From Cohnella mopanensis (lineage in GTDB: Bacteria; Bacillota; Bacilli; Paenibacillales; Paenibacillaceae): DNA of 64,000 bases. The stretch's first letter is position 1; each line of letters begins with the position of its first letter. Both the position numbers and the translations under genes were made by a program. The stretch covers positions 831,297-895,296 of the forward strand of contig NZ_JAKRWM010000001.1 in assembly GCF_022352055.1 (NCBI RefSeq). Reading direction: 5' to 3'. Below the pieces are notes generated by a model. The model saw only the letters and a program-made list of their open reading frames with translations, made no database searches and was not told the DNA's origin. This document shows, piece by piece, positions 25,410-35,663 of this stretch.

Positions 25410-26287
25410 TACATCTCAACCTCCTTTCGTTTCATAGCGAACACTTGAATGAGCGTAATGGCGCCCAAAACGATGAAAAATATGATGGCTTTCGTCGATG
25501 CCAGCGTATAATTGTTATTCGCAAAAGCATCTTGGTAAATATGCAGTGCCAATGATTCCGTCGATCCGAATGGTCCGCCCTTCGTTAAGGCCAGATTAAG
25601 ATCGAACACCTTAAAGCCGCTCGTGATCGCTAGGAACAAGCAAATCGTAATCGCATTACGAACAAGCGGTAAAACAATATGCCACATTCTCTGCCAGCGG
25701 TTGACCCCGTCAATCTGCGCGGCCTCCAGTAATTCAGTGGAAATCCCTTGTAGCGCGGCAATATAGATGACCATGAAATAACCGGCGGAATACCATACAT
25801 TAACGAGAATAAGCGCCCAGAATGCATAGCTTGGGTAGCTGAGCCAATTGACTCCGAAAATGTGCCAGCCCGTCCACTCCGCGATTTGCGGGAAAACCTG
25901 CGAGATGATAAATTGCCAGATGAAGCCGATAATCAATGTTCCAATAACATGGGGCATGAAATAGACCGTTCTGAGCACGTTTTTCGTTTTCAGCTTCATG
26001 TTCAAAACTATAGCTAAAGCAAAACCTATAAGATTAACCAATAACGTGCTAACAGCTACATATTTTAGCGTGAACCAGAAGGACTTCAAATACGCAGAAT
26101 CGTGAAAGATCGTCGTATAGTTGCTCCATCCTACCCACTTGATGTCGGTGCTGATTCCATCCCAATCCTGGAACGAGAAGATGATCGCCCGGGCAAAGGG
26201 CAGCATAATAATTAATGCGAATAGCAGAACAGCCGGAGATACAAAAGTAAAATAAATAAGCAGCTTTTTCGTTTTCGTTTGCGTCAT
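25409..26287 (-). CDS. Carbohydrate ABC transporter permease (MalF-like)
   Basis: Inner-membrane permease of ~292 residues, partner of the MalG-like subunit. The EAA loop reads ELLEAAQIDGVNRWQRMWHI. The ATG at 26287 has GAGG eight bases before it; the GTG three codons earlier overlaps that site. It lies between the binding protein and the second permease in the usual CUT1 order. Confidence 0.93.
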   Translation of the reverse strand: MTQTKTKKLLIYFTFVSPAVLLFALIIMLPFARAIIFSFQDWDGISTDIKWVGWSNYTTIFHDSAYLKSFWFTLKYVAVSTLLVNLIGFALAIVLNMKLKTKNVLRTVYFMPHVIGTLIIGFIWQFIISQVFPQIAEWTGWHIFGVNWLSYPSYAFWALILVNVWYSAGYFMVIYIAALQGISTELLEAAQIDGVNRWQRMWHIVLPLVRNAITICLFLAITSGFKVFDLNLALTKGGPFGSTESLALHIYQDAFANNNYTLASTKAIIFFIVLGAITLIQVFAMKRKEVEM

Positions 26288-26409
26288 GATGAGCACCTCT
26301 TTTCCTGCTTTAACCTAATGCAGCCACTGCGACATTTCCGGAACTGTTCCGAATCGGCACAGTGGCTGCTTACCTTCCAATCGAGTGTTTAGAGAACGCT
26401 CGACTTCAT

Positions 26410-27693
26410 TTACTTCTTCACAGCACCTGACCAAATTTTCTGAATATCATCTATCGCTTGCTCTTTTTTCAATTGCTCGCCAACATAAGCTTGCAGCGGC
26501 TTCACGAATTGAGTTTGGATTCCCGGAGCAGGCCATAAGAAGAACGCGAACGGAATGATTTGATCGTTTTTAACGTACTCGTTCATGTCAGCTGCGAGCG
26601 GTCCCAATTGATCCGTGGCTTGCATATCGGCAAAGGCAGGAACGAACTGGAACGAATCGACCAAATACTTCTGACCGTTCTTGTGAACCCAGTCCAGGAA
26701 CTTCTTCGCTTCATCCACGTTCTTGGATTCCTTGTTAATCGCGTAATAATTAGGTACGCTGATCGGAATTTTCGTATCGCTTGCGTTATCGGTGAGCGGG
26801 ATAGCGAACATCCCCATATTCACGTCCGGGTTTACCTTCAGAATCGGCTGCAGCGCCCATACGCCTTGCTGTATCATCGCAACCTTGCCCGTCGCGAAAT
26901 TCGCGATTTCCGTATCATAGCTGACGCCGAGCGATTCCACGCCTGATCCGTACTTCACAGTCATATCAAGGACATCGAAAAATCCATTCATGAACGGGTT
27001 GTCTTTGATTTTCGCGGTGCCATCATTCAACTGCTTGGCATAACCCGCCGGGTCTGGCGCATATGCGAACGGAAGGTTTAGCAAATGCTGTCCAAGCGTC
27101 CACCATTCCTTGTAAGCCTCCGAGTAAGAAGTAATGCCTGCCGCCTTCAGCTTCTCGTTCGCTTGCTTTAGCTCTGTTAGCGTTGTTGGAACCTTATCGA
27201 TTCCGGCTTTGGCGAACAAATCCTTGTTATAAACGAAACCGTATCCTTCGATGGAAATCGGAAAGCCATACTTCTTACCGTCGAAAGTCATTCCAGGAAG
27301 AGTTGTTGGCAGCGCCTGGCTCATCCAAGCTTCGTCAGTTAGATCTACAAGCCTGTCACGCCACAGCCCCATATCCGTGTACCCTTTTACGAAGAAAATG
27401 TCTGGCGCTTCCCCTGCTGCGAACAGCGTCTTGAGCCGCGTCTGCACATCGGGCGTAATTTCTGGTTCGATGGTGACGTTCGGATGCTCCGACTGGTAAT
27501 CCGCCAGCATTTGCTTTGTTTTGTCGGCGATTTCCGGCTTTCCTTGCAGCAGCTTTAGCGTAATTTTCTTATCCGACGAGCCCTGATTTCCCGCCGTGCT
27601 GCTTGCTGAAGACTCCGAGTTCTCTTTGCCGCAACCGGCAAGCAAGCCGGCGCTTAAAGCGATAACGGTGACGCCTGATATCAACTTCTTCAT
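26410..27693 (-). CDS. Sugar ABC transporter substrate-binding lipoprotein
   Basis: Extracellular solute-binding protein family 1, 427 residues. The signal sequence ends in the lipobox LLAGC, followed by a Ser/Gly linker, so the protein is lipid-anchored outside the membrane. The SBP core shows EPEITPDVQTRLKTLFAAGEAPDIFF and GKVAMIQQGVWAL. Together with a cytoplasmic GH13 alpha-glucosidase in the operon, the ligand is probably a maltose/isomaltose-type oligosaccharide (inference). First gene of the operon; GGGGGA lies before the ATG. Confidence 0.93.
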   Translation of the reverse strand: MKKLISGVTVIALSAGLLAGCGKENSESSASSTAGNQGSSDKKITLKLLQGKPEIADKTKQMLADYQSEHPNVTIEPEITPDVQTRLKTLFAAGEAPDIFFVKGYTDMGLWRDRLVDLTDEAWMSQALPTTLPGMTFDGKKYGFPISIEGYGFVYNKDLFAKAGIDKVPTTLTELKQANEKLKAAGITSYSEAYKEWWTLGQHLLNLPFAYAPDPAGYAKQLNDGTAKIKDNPFMNGFFDVLDMTVKYGSGVESLGVSYDTEIANFATGKVAMIQQGVWALQPILKVNPDVNMGMFAIPLTDNASDTKIPISVPNYYAINKESKNVDEAKKFLDWVHKNGQKYLVDSFQFVPAFADMQATDQLGPLAADMNEYVKNDQIIPFAFFLWPAPGIQTQFVKPLQAYVGEQLKKEQAIDDIQKIWSGAVKK

Positions 27694-27779
27694 TTCTAAT
27701 CCCCCAATAATGTAAGGTGTGATGTGTACAGCTTTTATATTAGACGCTTACAATTGGGCTTGGCAGGGAATATCCTCGC

Positions 27780-29357
27780 CTAAATAGGGAATATATGCGT
27801 TTCTTGTCGAACCTTGCGAAAGTGAAGAGGCGACATTCCCGTTTGTTTTTTGAACACCTTACTGAAATAGTTTTCGTCGACATACCCCAATTGGTTGGCG
27901 ATCTGGGATACCGCTGAATTCGTGTTGGACAGCAACGCTTTGGCTTTCTCGATCTTCAGCTCGGTCAAATACGAAATGATCGTCGTATTGTACGTTTCTT
28001 TAAATCTCTTCGAAATATATTGCGGGCTAAGGTGAAACTTCTCGGACAGGGTAGCAAACGAAATGTCTTCGTGAAAATAACGAGTCAGATAATCCCGAAT
28101 CGTCTCGATTTCCTGACTGCCGTGGAACGCCGTATTCGTCGCCTCCAGCACTATCCAGAACTGCTGCAGCAGCATTTTTTCCCATTCCTCAAGATCGCTA
28201 ATCCATAGAGCCAGATGAGGGGTTGGGGACATTCCCGAATGCTTGGCCGTTAATCTACTCAGAAGCAGATTGGCCTCCAAGGAACAAATCTGAAGCTCCT
28301 TTAACGTCAACTTCCCCTGTTGCCGCAAGCCTTCCGCATACTTCCCTATAATGTCTAGAACAAAACGCTTGTTTCTGGTTTCAATCGCCTTTTGCAGCAA
28401 AAATTGCTGGTTCATAAAGGGGGGAACTTCCTGAGGCGATGCTGTGGAAGCTTTCGATTTACCCGGCAGCACGTCACAGCCGAGCAGCTCTTGCTTCGCC
28501 TCCCCGACAGCCTGACCCAGACCGGCAAGATCGCATGCTCTAGCGCATTGTCCGATCAGCACCTCTAGCCCAAGGGTTTGTTTCCAGGCTCGTCTCACTC
28601 TCTCAAGTTGCATGGACAGGTCGATGCCCTTCCTACTGGCTGCTCCATCGCTAAGGATCATCAACCACTGATATTCATCTAGTCTGCATAGATAACCTGT
28701 ACAATCTCCTATTGCATCCTGGGCAATATTGTCAACGGCAAAGAAAAACAGCTCCTCATCCATCTCGAAGCGGCTGCCCACTATGTCCATTCGCTTTCGT
28801 GGCAAAATTACGGAAATGCTCAAGGCTTGCTCCGGCAATCCGAGCTTATTGAAAATTCGTCTGACCGCGTCCGTCAGCAGACTCTCCCCTCTGACAAAGG
28901 AGGCCAGCTTTTTCTCATCCAGCAGGGCGTCCGCCTTCCGAATGAGATGGCCGCGCTCCGTTTCGGATTGCTTAATGCTCTCCAGATCGTTCCAAGCGTT
29001 AACAGCCTTCTGTAGTGCCTCTTCAAGCTCTTTCCTGTGAAAAGGCTTTAGAATATAGTCCACTCCATTAGCCTTGATAGTAGCCCTTGTATATTCAAAA
29101 TCGCTGTACCCGCTAATGACGATAACCTGCGTATTGGAATGAATCTCCCTGATTTGTTGCAGCAGTTCAATTCCGTTCATCATCGGCATTTTCATATCGC
29201 AAAAAACAACGGCCGGTTTATGAACCTTAATCAGCTCTAACGCTTCAATGCCGTTCTCCGCCATGAATATATCTGTAATTCCGAACTTTTCCGTTGAGAT
29301 CGACAGCTCGATTCCTTCTCTTACATGTTGCTCATCATCCACGATCAATATTTTCAT
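27780..29357 (-). CDS. YesN-type response regulator with AraC HTH
   Basis: About 525 residues. The receiver domain comes first (KILIVDDEQHVREG, VVFCDMKMPMMNG with the phospho-Asp), then a long central region, and a C-terminal AraC HTH pair (FATLSEKFHLSPQYISKRFK and VSQIANQLGYVDENYFSKVF). The internal ATG at 29357 has GAGGAGG about ten bases before it and overlaps the kinase gene end by ~23 bases. It activates, in all likelihood, the ABC importer operon immediately downstream. Confidence 0.92.
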   Translation of the reverse strand: MKILIVDDEQHVREGIELSISTEKFGITDIFMAENGIEALELIKVHKPAVVFCDMKMPMMNGIELLQQIREIHSNTQVIVISGYSDFEYTRATIKANGVDYILKPFHRKELEEALQKAVNAWNDLESIKQSETERGHLIRKADALLDEKKLASFVRGESLLTDAVRRIFNKLGLPEQALSISVILPRKRMDIVGSRFEMDEELFFFAVDNIAQDAIGDCTGYLCRLDEYQWLMILSDGAASRKGIDLSMQLERVRRAWKQTLGLEVLIGQCARACDLAGLGQAVGEAKQELLGCDVLPGKSKASTASPQEVPPFMNQQFLLQKAIETRNKRFVLDIIGKYAEGLRQQGKLTLKELQICSLEANLLLSRLTAKHSGMSPTPHLALWISDLEEWEKMLLQQFWIVLEATNTAFHGSQEIETIRDYLTRYFHEDISFATLSEKFHLSPQYISKRFKETYNTTIISYLTELKIEKAKALLSNTNSAVSQIANQLGYVDENYFSKVFKKQTGMSPLHFRKVRQETHIFPI

Positions 29358-31101
29358 CTGGGGCTGCCTCCTCAAGGGGAATAATCAATTGAATTTCTGT
29401 TTTTTCATAGGCTGCGCTGCTCAAATTCCATTCGAATGAATCGCCATACCGAATCCATAGCCGCTGTAGAACGTTCATCAGACCGATGCCGCCGCCTTCC
29501 CAATCCTGAACATGGTGAATGGCATACCTCTTTTTCAAGAGCTCGATCGTATTCTGCTCGAGACCTTTGCCATTGTCTACAATGCGGATCATGAGTCCGG
29601 AATTCAGCGTAATCTCCACATGAATGAACCCCGCTCCCGTCCCATTCTCGATGCCGTGAATGATGCAGTTCTCAACCAAAGGCTGAAGGATCATCTTGGG
29701 TACGGTTACATTTTCCGCTTCAGGCTCGCATGAAATTCGGTAGGAAAGCTTGTTTTTGAAGCGGTTTTCCTGAAGGGATAAATAGTGCTCGATATGCTCA
29801 ATTTCCTTCTTAAGGGTGACAAATTCGGTTTTCATATCCATGCTGTATCGCAAAATAAATCCGAGCTCTGATATTCTGTCGTTAATCTCATCTGCTCGAT
29901 AACGGAGCGCAAGCGTAGATATAGATTGCAACGTGTTGTACAAAAAGTGAGGGTTGATCTGCGCTTGTAGCATCTTCAGCCGGGCCGTGGATACTTCAAG
30001 CTTCTGCTGGTATTCCTTAATAATCATTTCTTTCAGATTGTGCACCATCATTTCAAAGCGTTGCTCGAGAATTCCGATTTCGTCCTCCCGGGCATTGAAT
30101 TTGACGCCGTCAAAAATACCGATTCCTACGCGAGATATATTCTGAACTAGCCGCTTAATCGGGGCAGTAATGGAGAAGGACAGGATAAATGCAAATATAA
30201 CGATGCAAGCCAAAGCCACAATTTGAATAGCGATCGTCTGATTCAGTGTTTTCTTCGCCACCTGGTTGAACGCAACGGATGGAATAAACTTGATGCTCAT
30301 GATCGGCACATCTAAGTAGTGATCACGAACGTAGATATACACGCCTTTCTTGCCGTTCAGCTTGCCGAAGCTGTAGCCTTTAGCCTGCTGGGGATCAGGA
30401 GCGATCTGATCAACCGAATCCAAACTCGTCAATTCCTTGTCCGACGTATACAGCATCTGATTGCTGGGAGCGACAAACAAAAACATCGTTTCATTCGTTG
30501 CATCGAAGAGCTGTCTGTTTAGCCTCGTAATTTCGTCCAATGATACATAGATCGATAACAAGCCAATTTTCGTCGAGTTCGGATAATCGATTAGCTTCTT
30601 GTGAAAAGCGAGAAAACGCTCGCCGCTCAACTGCTTCACCTCATAATCCGGCACACTGCTCCACTTGTCCTCGTCAGCGGGCGGAAGAACCGTTTGCGAG
30701 AAAGCGTAGCCCATTAAATTGTTGAGCTGATAGTGCTGTCCAGAGCCTCCAGCGTAAAAGTTAACCATTTTGATTTCCGGACGCCTACTGTAAACGTCAT
30801 TTAGTTTTCGTTGCACATACATGTTGCGCTCATAGCTGCTCATATTTTTCCACACGTACATGGCTAGGTCTTGATCCGCATACCAGGACACAGATAACTG
30901 GTTAAGCTCCTGCAAATATTTTTTCATATTGTCCATGCCGATCGTCATCGTGTTCTGGTTCAGTTCAATGGAATGCTCCTGAAGCGTACGATAATTGGAT
31001 CTGTAGGATATCACGTTCGACAAAATAAACGGAATGGTGGTCATAATAAGCATCCAGACGAGCAATCTGGCAAACAAGCTTCTCTTGTATATGCGATTCA
31101 T
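29335..31101 (-). CDS. YesM-type sensor histidine kinase
   Basis: About 588 residues: N-terminal helix, a large extracellular Cache-like sensor, second helix (IAIQIVALACIVIFAFILSF), HAMP, then the His_kinase (LytS/YesM) domain with INPHFLYNTLQ carrying the phospho-His, and an ATPase domain with IVDNGKGL and GIGLMNVLQRL. The ATG at 31101 follows GGGGAG. Partner of the overlapping YesN-type regulator. This pair type typically senses extracellular saccharides or the loaded binding protein. Confidence 0.92.
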   Translation of the reverse strand: MNRIYKRSLFARLLVWMLIMTTIPFILSNVISYRSNYRTLQEHSIELNQNTMTIGMDNMKKYLQELNQLSVSWYADQDLAMYVWKNMSSYERNMYVQRKLNDVYSRRPEIKMVNFYAGGSGQHYQLNNLMGYAFSQTVLPPADEDKWSSVPDYEVKQLSGERFLAFHKKLIDYPNSTKIGLLSIYVSLDEITRLNRQLFDATNETMFLFVAPSNQMLYTSDKELTSLDSVDQIAPDPQQAKGYSFGKLNGKKGVYIYVRDHYLDVPIMSIKFIPSVAFNQVAKKTLNQTIAIQIVALACIVIFAFILSFSITAPIKRLVQNISRVGIGIFDGVKFNAREDEIGILEQRFEMMVHNLKEMIIKEYQQKLEVSTARLKMLQAQINPHFLYNTLQSISTLALRYRADEINDRISELGFILRYSMDMKTEFVTLKKEIEHIEHYLSLQENRFKNKLSYRISCEPEAENVTVPKMILQPLVENCIIHGIENGTGAGFIHVEITLNSGLMIRIVDNGKGLEQNTIELLKKRYAIHHVQDWEGGGIGLMNVLQRLWIRYGDSFEWNLSSAAYEKTEIQLIIPLEEAAPDENIDRG

Positions 31102-31226
31102 TTCATCGTCTCTCCCCTCTGCGCTGCCCATGGAAGTAGTCCACCCTTTTCGGCAATACCTAATATATTAGCCGCTTCCCCCCTTGTCCGTCTATTTGAT
31201 AAATAAAACATCTTAGTTCAATTCAA

Positions 31227-31251
31227 AGAGGCAAGCCTATTTGGCTTGCCT
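31227..31251 (-). terminator. Terminator of the AraC gene
   Basis: GAGGCAAGCC-tattt-GGCTTGCCTC, perfect ten-base stem 25 bases after the stop at 31276. The T-run is weak. Confidence 0.75.
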
Positions 31252-31275
31252 CATCCATTACTGACTGAATTTCGT

Positions 31276-32169
31276 TTATGCTTTTAGTCGTTTAATATCT
31301 TTTCTAGGCGGAAAGCCAAACATCCGGGAATATTCACGGCTGAATTGAGTGCTACTTTCATAACCTACTCGATACGCAACCTCTGTAGCATCTGTAGACT
31401 CGGTTAATAGTAAGCGCCGGGCTTCCTGAAGTCTCATTTGTTTTTGGTACTGAATTGGACTCATGGCCGTTACTTCTTTAAAGTGCCGATGAAACGATGA
31501 AACACTCATATTCGCTATTTCTGCAAGTTCCTCGATTCGAAATGAACGATCGTAATTCATTATGATATGTTCAATAACATCTCTGATTTGGTGGATTGTG
31601 CTCTCTTCCAATACAATACCTTTTAAAATATTCCCATTCTTACCCTGCAGTACCCTATAAAGAATTTCTTCCGTATATAGTGGAGCAAGTACAGGAATAT
31701 CGTTAGGATTATCTATCAAACGGGCTAACCTGATGACCGCATCCAATAAAGACGATTCAATATGACTAACAAACATAGCTCGTTTAGGATTTTCTTTCGG
31801 AAAATCTCGAAGTTCAAAGTCATTTAGAACCGCTAAGATTTGACTAGGTGAAATCTCAAGCCTGAGACCCAAATAGGGAACATCGGGAGTGGCTTCAGTG
31901 ACTTGAGTATTAACCGGTAAGTGAACGGATGCTACAAGGTAATCTGCAGGACTGTATTTAAAGCGATCCCGTGCTAGCCAAACCTCCTTCGCCCCTTGCA
32001 CAACCATACAAAAAGAGGGCTTGTATACTCCGTGGTTAGACTCTGTCGTATTAGACAGACGCATGAAATAGAGGGATGGAATAGCGGTTTTGTGGACACC
32101 GTCACCTTCCGAAGCACGTTCAATGATTTTAATGAGCTCCTGCTGCTTAGTAATATCTATATCAGACAT
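31276..32169 (-). CDS. AraC-family regulator (YqhC-like)
   Basis: Regulator of 297 residues with an AraC_N-type domain (KPSFCMVVQGAKEVWLA, DYLVASVHLPVNTQV) and a C-terminal HTH pair (IEELAEIANMSVSSFHRHFK, ATEVAYRVGYESSTQFSREY). In enterobacteria YqhC, of this type, controls aldehyde reductases, and here the divergent neighbour is an aldo/keto reductase, so a similar role in reactive-aldehyde response is likely. GGGGAGG before the ATG supports the start. Confidence 0.9.
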   Translation of the reverse strand: MSDIDITKQQELIKIIERASEGDGVHKTAIPSLYFMRLSNTTESNHGVYKPSFCMVVQGAKEVWLARDRFKYSPADYLVASVHLPVNTQVTEATPDVPYLGLRLEISPSQILAVLNDFELRDFPKENPKRAMFVSHIESSLLDAVIRLARLIDNPNDIPVLAPLYTEEILYRVLQGKNGNILKGIVLEESTIHQIRDVIEHIIMNYDRSFRIEELAEIANMSVSSFHRHFKEVTAMSPIQYQKQMRLQEARRLLLTESTDATEVAYRVGYESSTQFSREYSRMFGFPPRKDIKRLKA

Positions 32170-32341
32170 TTGATCCTCCCCGTTCCGTCAACTGAATAGT
32201 TCAATTATAGATCATATTGATTTGTTAAATAAATCGTAGTGAGAGGATTAGGCAAACATTTGAGACGAATGGGATAACGATCAAATTGTCATCCGGTGCA
32301 TACTAAGATGTGAACAGGCTTGCTGTTATGGAGATGTATAA

Positions 32342-33235
<894 letters not shown>

Positions 33236-33251
33236 CAATTTATCATTTCGT

Positions 33252-33300
33252 ACGGAAGCGCCAAAGGAAAGGATAACTACCTTTCCTTTGGCGCTTCCGT
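33252..33300. terminator. Long bidirectional terminator
   Basis: Perfect 21-base inverted repeat (arms begin ACGGAAGCGCC and end GGCGCTTCCGT) with a 7-base loop, 16 bases after the reductase stop and between convergent genes. Confidence 0.85.
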
Positions 33301-33334
33301 CTTCGAGATACCCATACTTCAACCTTTACAATAA

Positions 33335-34714
33335 TTATGAACAGCAAGTTGAATTTGAATTAGAATCAATGGCTGCTCTAGTCAAATCATTCGAGCAACA
33401 ATCCTTATTTGATGTCGTTTCAATTTTTTGTCCTGCAATGCTGCATACGCCCGTTTCCGGTAAATCTAACTCCACCTTAGCTGCTGACTCCCAATCGCCA
33501 GTAAGCGCGGCTACAACGGAACGTACCTGCTCATAACCTGTTGCCATCAGAAACGTCGGAGCCCTGCCATAGCTTTTAGCGCCTACGATATAGAGATTGT
33601 TCTCGGGTTGACGCAACTCTCTCTCCCCGTGTGGCCGAACAGTTCCGCAGCTATGAATGTTGGGATCAATCAACGGCGCAAGCGCGTCTACGCTTTCGAT
33701 GCTTGGATCCATCAGGGTTCTAACTTCACGAAGGAAAGCCATGTCCGGACGAGACCCTGTATTGCTTATGACTTCGTTAATACCCGTAATGCGAACGAGT
33801 TCGCCGTCCTGGTAACCTGTGACGGTGATTGCATCTTGTTGTTGACTAAACCGAACCAGATTAAACGAAGTGTGCACTTCCGCATGTCCATTCTCGACGA
33901 GTTGCTGGAGACGAATGCCAAGCGCCCCGCGCTCCTGCAGACTGTCGTTTTCTTGTCCTCCATATACGTCGACTAAACTGGATTTACGAATGACCCAGAC
34001 AATCTCAGTTGTTGGTTCTTCCGCTTTTAATTTTTCCAAATCAAGCAAGGCATTGATCGCGGAGTGACCACTGCCGACGACAAGAACCTTTTTGCCCTTG
34101 TACTGATCCCGATGGCTTCCCAGAACATCCGGAATGCCATAGACGATGTGTTGTCCAAGTGATGTTTCGTCGCTCGTCCATACGCCTTCGGCATTCGCCG
34201 GATTCGGATTAGACCAAGTTCCCGAAGCGTCGATTACGGCATTCGCTTCGAATGTTTGACGTTCTCCATCTCTTTCAACATGGATAACAAACGGCAACTT
34301 CTCTCGTCCAGCGGTTTTGATCTTGCTTAATCCCTTCCTGCTAATCGCAACGACCCTAGTACCAACATAGATATTTGGTTGAATATCGGGGAGTTGAGCG
34401 AGTGGCTTCAAATAGTTCTCCACGAGTTCTCCACCGGTCGGCAGCTCATCATCAGGCGGGGCAACCCATCCGTAATCTTCGAGTAATTTTTTTGCGGCTT
34501 TGTTGATGTTATATTGCCATGGCGAGAACAAACGGACATGTTTCCATTTTTCAATATTACCTGCGATGTGGTTCGCAGCTTCGAACAAAATAAAGCTTTC
34601 GCCACGTTCAACCAAATGAGCGGCCGCGGCTAATCCAATTGGACCTCCACCGATAATGGCCACCGGTAACTTAAAGGCAACCTGCTTTGCATTTACGGAA
34701 CAACATTCACTCAT
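33335..34714 (-). CDS. FAD/NAD(P)-binding oxidoreductase of the arsenic locus (ArsO-like)
   Basis: Flavoprotein of ~459 residues. Two dinucleotide folds are visible: VAIIGGGPIGLAAAAHL near the N-terminus for FAD, and KVLVVGSGHSAINALL for NAD(P)H. Cys-rich ends are notable: ECCS at the start and CCSN...TCCS at the C-terminus, which could bind arsenite. Flavin monooxygenase-like genes of this type occur in ars clusters, but the reaction is not established. The start at 34714 follows AGGAGG. An ArsR-type operator lies in the 75-base gap behind arsR. Confidence 0.85.
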   Translation of the reverse strand: MSECCSVNAKQVAFKLPVAIIGGGPIGLAAAAHLVERGESFILFEAANHIAGNIEKWKHVRLFSPWQYNINKAAKKLLEDYGWVAPPDDELPTGGELVENYLKPLAQLPDIQPNIYVGTRVVAISRKGLSKIKTAGREKLPFVIHVERDGERQTFEANAVIDASGTWSNPNPANAEGVWTSDETSLGQHIVYGIPDVLGSHRDQYKGKKVLVVGSGHSAINALLDLEKLKAEEPTTEIVWVIRKSSLVDVYGGQENDSLQERGALGIRLQQLVENGHAEVHTSFNLVRFSQQQDAITVTGYQDGELVRITGINEVISNTGSRPDMAFLREVRTLMDPSIESVDALAPLIDPNIHSCGTVRPHGERELRQPENNLYIVGAKSYGRAPTFLMATGYEQVRSVVAALTGDWESAAKVELDLPETGVCSIAGQKIETTSNKDCCSNDLTRAAIDSNSNSTCCS

Positions 34715-34735
34715 ATTGAAAACCTCCTGTGTATT

Positions 34736-34759
34736 ATTAATCAAATTAATTTGATTAAT
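34736..34759. promoter_or_regulatory. ArsR operator upstream of the flavoprotein
   Basis: Perfect 24-base palindrome built on ATCAAAT/ATTTGAT with ATTA flanks. A similar site precedes arsR at 35125-35148. This matches known ArsR operators (ATCAAATnnnnnnTTTGAT type). Confidence 0.8.
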
Positions 34760-34789
34760 TCATCGTGAAGAACTAAAGTCTTCACGTTC

Positions 34790-35110
34790 TTACTTACGGA
34801 ATATGCAACATAACTGAGGCGACAAAAGGTTATTCACTTCTTCATGATTCAGTTCATAATAACTCCAAGTCCCTCTTGTCTCGCGAAGGATGAGCCCCGC
34901 ATCGAGCAAGATCTTCAAGTGGTAAGAAAGCTTTGACTGCTGCATCTCCAGAATATCTTCTAGATCGCAAACGCATGTATTGCCTCTTTGCGTTAGTTCA
35001 TACATGATTTGCAATCTTTTACGATCGGCTAGTGCCTTGAATTTTTGCTCGTAAGGTGCGAAATCAGTATGTTCCGAGTTAGATTGGGTAATCGGAAGTT
35101 GTTTAATCAT
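34790..35110 (-). CDS. arsR: Arsenite-responsive repressor ArsR
   Basis: Winged-helix repressor of ~106 residues. The metalloid site CVCDLEDIL lies in the recognition region (CxC), followed by QQSKLSYHLKILLDAGLI. A second Cys pair in LSPQLCCIFRK is at the very C-terminus. On binding As(III) it leaves the DNA. The start at 35110 has GGAGG nine bases upstream, and that region overlaps its own operator. Controls itself and the flavoprotein gene that follows. Confidence 0.93.
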   Translation of the reverse strand: MIKQLPITQSNSEHTDFAPYEQKFKALADRKRLQIMYELTQRGNTCVCDLEDILEMQQSKLSYHLKILLDAGLILRETRGTWSYYELNHEEVNNLLSPQLCCIFRK

Positions 35111-35124
35111 TTTCACTGCCTCCA

Positions 35125-35148
35125 ATTAATCAAAATTATTTGATGTAA
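35125..35148. promoter_or_regulatory. ArsR operator upstream of arsR
   Basis: ATTAATCAAA paired imperfectly with TTTGATGTAA. It differs from the downstream copy at a few positions and lies immediately before the arsR ribosome site, fitting autorepression. Confidence 0.75.
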
Positions 35149-35187
35149 CGATGTTAACATGGAAAAATCCTCATTTCAAGCATTAAA

Positions 35188-35571
35188 TCAATTTTTCTTG
35201 ATATTATCTTGAAAACATTCTTCCCAAGATAGGCAATTACAGTCCAAGCTGTTCGCCAAAATGGTTTTCATGCGGGTCATTTGTTGGATCTTCGCTTCGA
35301 GTTCATCCTGTTTCCTCATTGCCATCAGCCTCCACCTTTCGGAAGGTGCGACTTGTGAATCAAAGCCATCCAGCAGTTGTTTGATTTCTTGGATTTGAAA
35401 CCCGGCGCTCTGTGCAAGTTTTATCGTATCGATCCGCCCTAATACCTCATCATCATACACCCTTTTACCGTTTTTGCGATGCGGTGGCGCAAGCAATCCG
35501 ATTTGTTCATAATAACGTAAAGCCGATGTTGTTGTGCCGCTCTTATCAGCAACTTCCCCGATGGATAGCAT
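35188..35571 (-). CDS. MerR-family regulator divergent from arsB
   Basis: MerR protein of 127 residues with the HTH (IGEVADKSGTTTSALRYYEQ), a wing and a dimer helix. The C-terminus has a Cys cluster (SLDCNCLSWEEC), as in SoxR/metal-sensing members, so it may sense a thiophilic metal or metalloid. Divergently placed, with a 19-base-spaced promoter carrying a perfect palindrome between it and arsB, it is the probable activator of arsB-arsC. MerR control of arsBC beside an intact arsR is unusual. Confidence 0.9.
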   Translation of the reverse strand: MLSIGEVADKSGTTTSALRYYEQIGLLAPPHRKNGKRVYDDEVLGRIDTIKLAQSAGFQIQEIKQLLDGFDSQVAPSERWRLMAMRKQDELEAKIQQMTRMKTILANSLDCNCLSWEECFQDNIKKN

Positions 35572-35581
35572 GGGAACCCCC

Positions 35582-35612
35582 TTGACTTCAAGTTAACTTG
35601 AAGTGATATGCT
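35582..35612 (+). promoter_or_regulatory. MerR-controlled arsBC promoter
   Basis: TTGACT, 19-base spacer, TATGCT, reading towards arsB. A perfect 20-base palindrome (ACTTCAAGTT/AACTTGAAGT, 35585-35604) overlaps the -35 and fills the spacer, the classical MerR operator layout. Confidence 0.85.
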
Positions 35613-35663
35613 TTTTCCCAGCATACAATATCCATCAGTTTGGGACAACTTAGGGGAGGATTT

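Noticed and set aside
27694..27779. Catabolite-repression (cre) site before the sugar-binding protein gene
   Set aside because: TGTAAGCGTCTAAT has the left half of cre but mismatches at three consensus positions, so it is not reported as a feature.
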